A stretch of 6,684 bases of DNA from Candidatus Aminicenantota bacterium (GTDB lineage Bacteria > Acidobacteriota > Aminicenantia > UBA2199). The translations under genes and the position numbers were made by a program. The notes under the pieces were generated by a model. The model had not been told where the DNA came from and made no database searches. It was given only the letters and a program-made list of their open reading frames with translations. The DNA lies in assembly GCA_020355945.1 (NCBI GenBank), contig CP070627.1, forward strand, positions 1,715,296 to 1,721,979, written 5' to 3'. Of this stretch, positions 1 through 5,647 are shown piece by piece (position 1 is the stretch's first letter; each line of letters starts with the position of its first letter).

Positions 1-11
1 AAGGAGGTATA

Positions 12-605
12 ATGGCAAGACAAAAACGATTGAAAGTAAAAGGAGAACGTGCAGCATATTACCATATCATGTCCAGAACCGTTGGCCAGGAATTCTATCT
101 GGGGGATGTTGAAAAGGAAAAATTATTCAATATTATTCAATACTACTCCGGATTTTATTTTGTTAAGGTTTTAGGTCTGAGTTTGCTAAATAATCACTTT
201 CACCTGCTCATCAAATCAGAACCACAAAGTTATTACAATGACGATGAGATCATGCAGCGAATCAAACGATATATTCTTGATAAAGATCACAATAAAAAAG
301 AGAAGAGAAAGGGAAAGAAAAACAAAAGGGTTGAAGAGGAACAGGAACAGGAACAGTTGCAGTTGCATGAAGAGTATGAGGAAGAGGATGAGGATGAAGA
401 AATATCTCCTGATCAACTGCTTCGGATAAAAAATAAGATGGAAGATATCTCCGAATATGTTCGCGCCATCAAGCAAGAGGTGCCCTTCGGGCATATTTGT
501 TTACGCCTTCGGCGAGGAGCACACAGCGACATTTTTAAGCTTCAAAAAGTTGAGAAAAAAATTTTTGTCTGTAAACATCCGATATTAAATCGTTTCGAGA
601 ATTGA
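12..605 (+). CDS. REP-associated tyrosine transposase (Y1/RAYT family), C-terminally altered, probably inactive
   Basis: RAYT proteins are single-strand DNA transposases related to IS200/IS605 TnpA and are tied to the spread of REP palindromes. The N-terminal Y1 fold is recognisable: residues 14-21 (AAYYHIMS), a core strand near 50-58, and the metal-binding HUH motif H62-F-H64 in NNHFHLLIK. The helix DISEYVRAIKQ (145-155) follows. Family members normally continue with a WxxRF-type segment and then the catalytic tyrosine in a YIxxNPVxxG-like motif. Here both are absent: after residue 155 the last 42 residues do not resemble the family, and I found no remnants in the other forward frames. The change coincides with two small palindromes at 481-514. 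Residues 92-130 form a Lys-rich then Glu/Gln-rich linker. The ATG has AAGGAGGT at 1-8, with 4 nt between AGGAGG and the start. It is convergent with the MFS gene. The family call is firm; inactivity is inferred from the missing tyrosine. Confidence 0.8.
   Translation: MARQKRLKVKGERAAYYHIMSRTVGQEFYLGDVEKEKLFNIIQYYSGFYFVKVLGLSLLNNHFHLLIKSEPQSYYNDDEIMQRIKRYILDKDHNKKEKRKGKKNKRVEEEQEQEQLQLHEEYEEEDEDEEISPDQLLRIKNKMEDISEYVRAIKQEVPFGHICLRLRRGAHSDIFKLQKVEKKIFVCKHPILNRFEN
339..398 (+). repeat. In-frame hexanucleotide-periodic tract in the transposase linker
   Basis: Ten consecutive 6-nt units lie in frame: gaacag three times, then ttgcag, ttgcat, gaagag, tatgag, gaagag, gatgag and gatgaa. They encode the dipeptide series EQ-EQ-EQ-LQ-LH-EE-YE-EE-DE-DE at residues 110-129. 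The first five units are close to a perfect microsatellite and the rest are degenerate. Such a tract can grow or shrink by slippage without breaking the frame. It lies in a linker between the HUH strand and the following helix, where length changes are probably tolerated. Confidence 0.7.
481..514. repeat. REP-like doublet of two short palindromes at the transposase truncation point
   Basis: Two perfect palindromes are separated by 10 bp. The first is TGCCC-TTC-GGGCA at 481-493 and the second is CGCC-TTC-GGCG at 504-514. They share the core CCTTCGG and so the same 3-nt loop; read on the minus strand each is closed as C-GAA-G, a very stable DNA mini-hairpin type. REP elements are the substrates of RAYT enzymes and often occur as pairs, so finding the pair inside a RAYT gene where its homology ends is suggestive. 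Membership of a repeat family cannot be shown from one copy. The alternative is chance palindromes in coding DNA. Confidence 0.45.
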
Positions 606-606
606 G

Positions 607-633
607 AAAAAATACTCTGCCAGAAAATGGCAG
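607..633 (-). terminator. Hairpin terminator, best oriented for the MFS transporter gene
   Basis: The stem CTGCCA (617-622) pairs with TGGCAG (628-633) around a 5-nt loop. Read on the minus strand, the hairpin is followed after four bases by six consecutive T (A-run at 607-612), giving a plausible intrinsic terminator about 60 nt beyond the MFS stop codon. On the plus strand it is followed only by GATTTTA, so it could be a weak bidirectional terminator for the convergent transposase gene. The stem is only 6 bp, which limits confidence. Confidence 0.5.
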
Positions 634-692
634 GATTTTACTATTAGGTAACCATAACTAGCCACATGGGCATCGGTACAATTGACCGGATT

Positions 693-1946
693 TCAAGGTT
701 TTTTATTCCTTGTCAAATATACGTAAATAAAAACAATCGGTAAGATGATTAAGCCAGAAAATAATAAACCAACCGAAACAGACCATTTGTTGGCAATCAG
801 GCCGATTATAGGGCCACCAACAATTTGTCCTACTTGATCAAGCTGCGCTTTCATCGAAAAAACCGTGGCCCTGATCCCCGAATCACTTATATTCTTATTG
901 ATTATTATGTCATTGAGCGAATAATGGGAATATCTCATGGCATATGTCAACCAATAAGAAGCAGCAGCAAGATAAAAATTACCGGTAAAGGCAAATATAA
1001 AAATACTTGAAGCCATAATCATATTAATTGCGGAAAGCAGCCATAAAATCCCTATGGAAGCCGATTCTTTCATATTTCTCTTTATCCACTCAATAAAGGT
1101 TAAATTAATAAGAATACCCCCTGAATGAATAATCGCAAACCAATACAATGGATTCATATATCTAAAGGTGGGAAAGCTTAACTCTCTTAAAAACCTGAAA
1201 GTCCAAAGCCTGTCAAAGCCTTCACTATATAATCCACCTAAAATAACAGCATAAAACAGGAGAATCAATACCTTATTGCCTTTAATATGTTTAATCCCAT
1301 TGGTAAAGGTTTGATTCAATTTATTTCGGGTATTTGTATTGGTACTGGTTTCGGTTTTACTTTTTGAAGCCGGTTGAAAATTAAATTCCGGCATAAAAAA
1401 ACATAAAAAAATTCCCAATAAAATAAACAGTAGACCACTCATTTTGATGGGTAAACTGATATCAGAAGTTGCAAAAGAGATACTAACATAAATTCCTATC
1501 AACATGCATATTTGACGAATTTGAGTTCCTTTTAATAGAATTTTATCGATATTTTTCCCTTTTAATTCATCAGTGATCCAGGCGATATCGGCTCCACTTA
1601 AAAAAGTGGCGCCAAATCCCCAAATCACCTGTGCCAGGGCAACGATTATAAATATAGGAAAAGACCCTTCGATGAATATGCCAATCCCCATGATAATTAA
1701 TCCGGTAATTATCGATCGTCTTCTACTGTAATAGTCGGCAACAACTCCCGTTGGTATCTCGAAAATGAAGCAAGAAGATTCCAGGATAGTCCCGATAATA
1801 ACCAATTGGAAGGGATTTAATCGAACCACGTCAATGTGATAGATACTAAAAACCGTTGTCATCAAAGCAAAGAAAAAAGCGAATCCACCACTGTAGATAT
1901 AGTATATCCTTTCGGGACCAATTTTATTCCTGTAATCTAAAATCAT
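693..1946 (-). CDS. MFS transporter, drug-efflux-like
   Basis: This 417-residue protein has the length and hydrophobic pattern of a 12-helix major facilitator superfamily carrier of the inner membrane. Motif A in the loop between helices 2 and 3 is clear: G67-V-V-A-D71-Y-Y-S-R75-R-R. A GADIAWITDEL segment (118-128) and a C-terminal-half stretch R359-ATVFSMKAQLDQVGQIVGGP are typical of tetracycline- and multidrug-type members. The central loop (about 186-225) carries a KT-ET-ST-NT-NT dipeptide run. Substrate cannot be read from the sequence; drug efflux is the default inference. The ATG has a weak GGTGA 9 nt upstream and I see no clear promoter in the 82 bp before it, so it may be read through from the upstream operon. 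Its base composition is clearly more AT-rich than that operon, which suggests a separate history. Confidence 0.85.
   Translation of the reverse strand: MILDYRNKIGPERIYYIYSGGFAFFFALMTTVFSIYHIDVVRLNPFQLVIIGTILESSCFIFEIPTGVVADYYSRRRSIITGLIIMGIGIFIEGSFPIFIIVALAQVIWGFGATFLSGADIAWITDELKGKNIDKILLKGTQIRQICMLIGIYVSISFATSDISLPIKMSGLLFILLGIFLCFFMPEFNFQPASKSKTETSTNTNTRNKLNQTFTNGIKHIKGNKVLILLFYAVILGGLYSEGFDRLWTFRFLRELSFPTFRYMNPLYWFAIIHSGGILINLTFIEWIKRNMKESASIGILWLLSAINMIMASSIFIFAFTGNFYLAAASYWLTYAMRYSHYSLNDIIINKNISDSGIRATVFSMKAQLDQVGQIVGGPIIGLIANKWSVSVGLLFSGLIILPIVFIYVYLTRNKKP
1329..1358 (-). repeat. In-frame hexanucleotide-periodic tract in the MFS central loop
   Basis: Read on the coding strand, five 6-nt units follow one another in frame: AAAACC, GAAACC, AGTACC, AATACA and AATACC. 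Each encodes X-Thr, giving KT-ET-ST-NT-NT at residues 197-206. The tract lies in the cytoplasmic loop between the two six-helix halves, the least constrained part of an MFS carrier. The units are degenerate but the period of six is plain. Confidence 0.6.
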
Positions 1947-2028
1947 TTATCTTGTTCACCAAATAGAAAAGAAGAGAAGAGGGACGGTTATCCGAGCCGG
2001 TTCCCTGGTTCCCCGATCATGACATTGG

Positions 2029-3741
2029 TCATATTTTCTTGTAATTCAGCTTTTTGAATTTTATTGTAAATCTTGTCCCCTCAGTTCCATCGAGGTCTAT
2101 GGTGCCGTGAACCTGTCTTACCAGGGCGCTTACAATTCTCATGCCGAGACTGTTACTTTCCCGGAAGTCCAGGCCTTCGGGGAAACCGATCCCGTTATCT
2201 TCAACGGTCAATATAAGATCATATTCCTTATCTTTACTTTCCTCCAGGTTAACCCTGAGTTCTCCTTTCCTACCGTCAGGGAACGCATGTTTCAAAGAAT
2301 TGGAGACCAACTCGTTGATGACCAAACCGAGGGGAATGGATGTATTGATATCCAGGAAGACACTTTTGACCTGGATTTCCAACCGGACCTGCCCGGCCTG
2401 CAAATGGTACGAATTGAATAAAGATAAAATCAAACTGCTGAGATATTTACGAAAGTTGATTTTTGATAAATCTTTGGATTTGTACAATTTCTCATGGATA
2501 AGGGCCATTGCCTGGACACGTTTCTGGCTGTTTTTTAATACTTCGAGAGCTTGCTTATCTTCGATGTACCTGGACTGGAGGTCAAGGAGACTGGATATGA
2601 CTTGCAGGTTATTTTTGACGCGGTGATGAATTTCTTTGAGCAGCATCTCCTTTTCTGCCAGGGATTTCCTGATCTGTTCCTCTGCATGCTTGATCCGCTG
2701 ATATGTACTTGCATTTTTGATTGCCAGGCCGCACACGGGAGCAATGGAAAGAGCAAGATTCAAATAGTGCTCTTTGTACTCGGGGAAAGCAATCTCGTCT
2801 ACTTCCAGGATACCCAGGGTTTCGTTCCCATAGGCGATCCGCAGCAGGAAACCTTTCCCCGATCCCGTCCAGGTGTAATCTCCACGGAAATTGACCAGGC
2901 GTTGTTTGATGGGTGTATTTTCAACGTCAGCGCGGGATACCGGCAAAATCTCTCCCGGTTTCCCGTCTTCATAAGGTAGATAGTGCAATTTACCCGGTGC
3001 AAAAAGCATAGTGAACAGATCGAGGATATTTGCAGCGACCTCTTTCCCGGTCATCACCCGGGTCAATTTGCTCAGCAGTTCCAATGACATAGCATAGTCG
3101 GCTGTGCGCCGCCTGCCATCATCCGGGGTTTTAACCGGTTCATTTTTTCCCAATCGCCATTGCAGAACAATTTTCGTCAGGAACAACCGGAAAAAATCCA
3201 ACCCCACCGGCAGTACCTGGAAGGGACGATCGACAAAACCGGCAAACTCACGCAGGTATTCGGAACTTTTGGGATCGATCCCGGTATCCAGCAATACCAG
3301 ACGTGTAGAGGACTCGCTAAAGAACTCCTGACCCTTTTTGCTGTCTCCTTCAAAACCCCACTCCTTCACCCGGTCCCGCCAACAACTTACCCATCCGGGG
3401 GTTACCAGGTAAGCCCCTTCCTTGAGACAACCATCAATGATCTCCCGGCCGGCAAACATATAAAAGCATTGTTCTAGATTTTTAACAAATATTTTTTGCT
3501 TTTTATTAGACTCTTTGCTTAATTCGGCGGTGCAGCAGCCGCCCAATAGATGAATTTGATTGCAATCCGCGGAGGTGGGGACAACCCGGTCCAACTGGCC
3601 CCACGTAACCTGCGGTCGGCCGCACCGGGACGGGAAGGTTGCCACCATTACATCATCAAAACCCTCTGCCCGGGTAACAACCGCCGCCTCTTTTTCAAAG
3701 AATTCACAAACAAGGATACACAGTTTATTTTTATTTGTCAT
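2029..3741 (-). CDS. Sensor histidine kinase (HisKA_2 type) with cysteine-rich DUF1638-like N-terminal domain
   Basis: A 570-residue soluble kinase with no membrane segment. Residues 1-195 resemble DUF1638 proteins, a family I recall near corrinoid methyltransferase genes: [16 protein letters not shown] (65-70), and [12 protein letters not shown] (112-123). Nine cysteines lie here (8, 12, 40, 60, 69, 70, 92, 105, 120), against one (337) in the rest. Residues about 215-345 look GAF-like. A short coiled coil (346-370) leads to the H-box [11 protein letters not shown] with H372/H373, the phosphoacceptor region of HisKA_2 kinases. The ATPase domain has the N-box [12 protein letters not shown] (476-487), DNGIGFP (515-521) and SLGMRIV (531-537). 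The start overlaps the end of the methyltransferase-like gene by 11 nt, so it is last in that operon. The kinase call is certain. The DUF1638 match is by pattern memory, and sensing of corrinoid, metal or redox state is inference. No response regulator is in the window. Confidence 0.9.
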   Translation of the reverse strand: MTNKNKLCILVCEFFEKEAAVVTRAEGFDDVMVATFPSRCGRPQVTWGQLDRVVPTSADCNQIHLLGGCCTAELSKESNKKQKIFVKNLEQCFYMFAGREIIDGCLKEGAYLVTPGWVSCWRDRVKEWGFEGDSKKGQEFFSESSTRLVLLDTGIDPKSSEYLREFAGFVDRPFQVLPVGLDFFRLFLTKIVLQWRLGKNEPVKTPDDGRRRTADYAMSLELLSKLTRVMTGKEVAANILDLFTMLFAPGKLHYLPYEDGKPGEILPVSRADVENTPIKQRLVNFRGDYTWTGSGKGFLLRIAYGNETLGILEVDEIAFPEYKEHYLNLALSIAPVCGLAIKNASTYQRIKHAEEQIRKSLAEKEMLLKEIHHRVKNNLQVISSLLDLQSRYIEDKQALEVLKNSQKRVQAMALIHEKLYKSKDLSKINFRKYLSSLILSLFNSYHLQAGQVRLEIQVKSVFLDINTSIPLGLVINELVSNSLKHAFPDGRKGELRVNLEESKDKEYDLILTVEDNGIGFPEGLDFRESNSLGMRIVSALVRQVHGTIDLDGTEGTRFTIKFKKLNYKKI

Positions 3742-4792
3742 ACATTTCTTTCCAGTCCAATGGATAGCGCCCCCATTGGTGGACTGCTTCCGACAGGGCC
3801 ATCAGCACCATATCCGAAACTTGCCAGGGGATTTCGCCGTGGTTGTCCGACAGGATAAAGCCCCCACCGGGTCCTGCTTTAGCAATAGCCTCCTTGACAA
3901 CTGCTTCTGCCCGGCCCGGTGTCCAGCGGCGCATTTCAATTCCGTTCAAGTTCCCCAGGACAGTGAGTTTGCCTTGACAGGCTGATTTAACCTCGGCCAG
4001 GTCCTCATCCGCACTGGTGGCGATAATGGCTGTTCCTGTCCGGGACAGGTCGTCTATAATGGGGAGGCAGCGACCGGAAGCCATGTGCGTAGCCGTGGGT
4101 CCCTTGATCCGGGCCAGCGTCCGCTTAGCTACCTTGAACCCGGTATCGAGGTACAGTTCCCTGGGGGTAATGGTAGTGGAAGAGACCGGGTCAAAATAGC
4201 AGATCGCTGTGGCGCCTGCCTCTAACTGCGCATTGGCCCAGTCTATACAGAACTCTTCGTTTACTTTCATTAAATGCTCGAACAACCCCCGCTGCTGGTA
4301 CATCAGCTCAATGTAACTGTCGAAACCCATTTGCATAACCGGCAGGGAAAAAGGAGACATCACCACACCAATGACGGGGGCATCGTCACCGACCCTGTTT
4401 TTCAGCATCTCAGTGGCTTTTAACACCTCCAGCAAGCAAGGAATCTTCTTAACTTTTGGGGGTTCCAGCTTCTTGATCTCTTCCGGCTTGCGGATAAAAG
4501 GTCTGCCGGAATTGGCCGGACCGTTGTCATGAAAAATCACTTCGCCGCCCCAGGCTTCCACCTCGATAGGGGCATAAAAGAAGTTGTAGATACAGTCATG
4601 ACGATATTTGGCCCGCATACGCAGTTGCCCTTCCACAACGTTCTCGGCCCGGGAGAAATACTCCTTGATGGAGAGGCCCAGCTCTTTGGCGCCGTGCATG
4701 GTTACCAACAGGAAAAAAGGCACCCGATCGGGTTCCTTATGTCCCAGCGTGGTCAGGACACGCTGTAAGGATGTCATATTTGCCTGTATCAC
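3731..4792 (-). CDS. Uroporphyrinogen decarboxylase (UroD/MtaA) family protein, probable methylcorrinoid methyltransferase
   Basis: At 353 residues it has the usual length of the UroD-fold group that includes MtaA and MtbA, which move methyl groups between a corrinoid protein and coenzyme M or another acceptor. Recognisable parts are [15 protein letters not shown] (11-25), ATAICYFDP (195-202), [10 protein letters not shown] (231-240), the turn GNLNG (280-284) and [15 protein letters not shown] (309-323). MtaA/MtbA bind zinc through an H-x-C motif plus a later Cys. Here H236 is kept but residue 238 is Ala, and S315 stands near the third ligand position. It is therefore not a standard coenzyme M methyltransferase; the acceptor is unknown. 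The GTG start is chosen because AGGAGG lies 6 nt upstream; the ATG five codons later is too far from it. It overlaps the corrinoid gene by 4 nt (GTGA), which implies translational coupling. True heme-pathway HemE is unlikely given the partner. Confidence 0.8.
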   Translation of the reverse strand: MIQANMTSLQRVLTTLGHKEPDRVPFFLLVTMHGAKELGLSIKEYFSRAENVVEGQLRMRAKYRHDCIYNFFYAPIEVEAWGGEVIFHDNGPANSGRPFIRKPEEIKKLEPPKVKKIPCLLEVLKATEMLKNRVGDDAPVIGVVMSPFSLPVMQMGFDSYIELMYQQRGLFEHLMKVNEEFCIDWANAQLEAGATAICYFDPVSSTTITPRELYLDTGFKVAKRTLARIKGPTATHMASGRCLPIIDDLSRTGTAIIATSADEDLAEVKSACQGKLTVLGNLNGIEMRRWTPGRAEAVVKEAIAKAGPGGGFILSDNHGEIPWQVSDMVLMALSEAVHQWGRYPLDWKEMYDK

Positions 4793-5439
4793 GCTGTGCC
4801 TCCTGTGAGCCGGGCGATAATATTCACAGCATCAAACGCAGTGTTGCCGGCAGCGTCGGCACCGACTTCCCGCCAGAGCTGATCATCGAACCGAAAAGGC
4901 GCACCCCCAACCACGATCTTGACATTGTTTTTTGCCCCGAGGGCCGATTCCTTTAACCTGACCCGAAGCTCTTTGACCCGCAAGGCTGACGGAAGCATGA
5001 GCGTCGAGACCAACAGCACCCGGATTCGGTCATTCTTGACCCGATGGGCGAGCTCGTCCACCTCCATCCGGCCATAGTCCCGGACCTCGAACCCACTGGC
5101 TCGCAGCGCGGAATAGATAATGCGCTTACCCAGCAGGTGATAATCCTCCAGTACGGCAATGGCTATGTTTTGTTGACCCTTACGGGCCGGGTCTCCAGGT
5201 GGAAGTACGGTGTCTACCAACTCTTCACAGATACGCCCACTCATGTAAACCTGGGACAGTGCCACCCGGCCATGCTCCCAGCCCTCGCCGATCCGCTCCA
5301 GGGCGGGGATAATCAATTTTTCTATGCATTGAATCGGAGTACCGGTTTTGTGCTTTCTTAACTCATTGAAGATTTTTCTCGCCTCCAAGCGATCAACGGT
5401 TAAAAGCGCCCGTTCGAAACGATCTATAAGATGTGTCAA
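4789..5439 (-). CDS. Corrinoid-binding methyltransferase protein (MtbC/MtaC-like)
   Basis: A 216-residue cytoplasmic corrinoid carrier of the kind that shuttles methyl groups between substrate-specific and acceptor-specific methyltransferases. Residues 1-88 form the helical B12-binding cap (PALERIGEGWEHGRVALSQVYMSGRI region, about 45-70). Residues 90-213 form the Rossmann-like cobalamin domain with all three signatures: D99-Y-H101-L-L-G104, where the His is the lower cobalt ligand, S145-T-L147, and G178-G179. NIAIAVLED precedes the DxHxxG loop as expected, and VGADAAGNTAFDAV closes the fold. The start is TTG at 5439-5437, supported by AGGAGG 5 nt upstream with no nearby ATG. It is first in the operon, followed directly by the UroD-family gene. 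Which substrate donates the methyl group is unknown, since no substrate methyltransferase is nearby. Confidence 0.9.
   Translation of the reverse strand: MTHLIDRFERALLTVDRLEARKIFNELRKHKTGTPIQCIEKLIIPALERIGEGWEHGRVALSQVYMSGRICEELVDTVLPPGDPARKGQQNIAIAVLEDYHLLGKRIIYSALRASGFEVRDYGRMEVDELAHRVKNDRIRVLLVSTLMLPSALRVKELRVRLKESALGAKNNVKIVVGGAPFRFDDQLWREVGADAAGNTAFDAVNIIARLTGGTA
4799..4804 (-). promoter_or_regulatory. Ribosome binding site fixing the GTG start of the UroD-family gene
   Basis: AGGAGG on the minus strand lies inside the end of the corrinoid protein gene, six bases before GTG at 4792-4790. It would be about 21 bases from the alternative ATG at 4777-4775, so it supports the GTG start and the 4-nt stop/start overlap. 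Confidence 0.75.
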
Positions 5440-5444
5440 AACGA

Positions 5445-5450
5445 CCTCCT
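5445..5450 (-). promoter_or_regulatory. Ribosome binding site fixing the TTG start of the corrinoid protein gene
   Basis: AGGAGG on the minus strand, five bases before TTG at 5439-5437. No ATG or GTG in the same frame lies close enough, so it decides for the rare TTG start. Confidence 0.75.
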
Positions 5451-5459
5451 TTCTTTTAC

Positions 5460-5488
5460 ATTTTAAATGATTTTTAAGAGAATTTCAA
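5460..5488 (-). promoter_or_regulatory. Sigma70-type promoter of the corrinoid/methyltransferase/kinase operon
   Basis: On the minus strand the -35 box TTGAAA (5488-5483) and the -10 box TAAAAT (5465-5460) are separated by exactly 17 bp. The predicted transcription start near 5453 leaves a leader of only about 14 nt, nearly all of it the ribosome binding site. So little room exists for a riboswitch or leader attenuator; control is more likely at initiation. Confidence 0.65.
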
Positions 5489-5568
5489 TAATCCTTTACC
5501 TCGCCAATAATAGAATAATCTTCCGATTTTATTTGTCTCCAGGTAACGGCACTAAAAAAAAATTTATG

Positions 5569-5597
5569 TTGAAAAATTTGTATTATTGTACTATAAT
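5569..5597 (+). promoter_or_regulatory. Near-consensus sigma70-type promoter of the serine hydrolase gene
   Basis: The -35 box TTGAAA (5569-5574) and a perfect -10 box TATAAT (5592-5597) are separated by 17 bp. A nine-A run followed by TTT at 5554-5565 lies just upstream like an UP element. The start site would be near 5604, giving a leader of about 44 nt that ends in a good ribosome binding site. The two divergent -35 boxes are about 80 bp apart; a weak 6-bp inverted repeat (5496-5501 with 5541-5546) lies between them. Confidence 0.75.
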
Positions 5598-5647
5598 TAT
5601 AGAACAAGGATACAAAAAATAATTAAAAAACAAAAAGGAGGTAAAAA

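Noticed and set aside
216..494. Minus-strand open frame encoding a very hydrophobic, membrane-like peptide
   Set aside because: It is the antisense of the Lys/Glu-rich linker: purine-rich sense codons read as Phe/Leu/Ile on the other strand. The plus-strand frame has the HUH motif and a ribosome binding site.
1999..2013. Direct repeat GGTTCCC twice, 8 bp apart, as an operator
   Set aside because: Too short, no promoter beside it, and no inverted symmetry.
2019..2040. Small hairpin ATGAC-attg-GTCAT followed by ATTTTCTT as a terminator for the operon
   Set aside because: The T-rich stretch follows it only on the plus strand, where no gene ends. On the minus strand no T-run follows, so it does not fit termination after the kinase gene.
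2174..2180. Another copy of the CCTTCGG core inside the kinase gene
   Set aside because: The surrounding bases do not form a comparable palindrome and it encodes conserved kinase sequence (FPEG); chance occurrence.
3550..3985. Plus-strand open frames opposite the kinase and methyltransferase genes
   Set aside because: They are opposite strongly supported family proteins, lack convincing ribosome binding sites and show no recognisable domain.
3731..5439. Archaeal methylotrophic methanogen origin or pyrrolysine-dependent methyltransferase
   Set aside because: The promoters and ribosome binding sites are bacterial in style, and no MttB/MtbB/MtmB-type gene or in-frame amber codon is present.
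5496..5546. Inverted repeat TTACCT / AGGTAA as a regulator site
   Set aside because: Only 6 bp with a 39-bp gap; expected by chance in AT-rich DNA. Mentioned only as a weak candidate.
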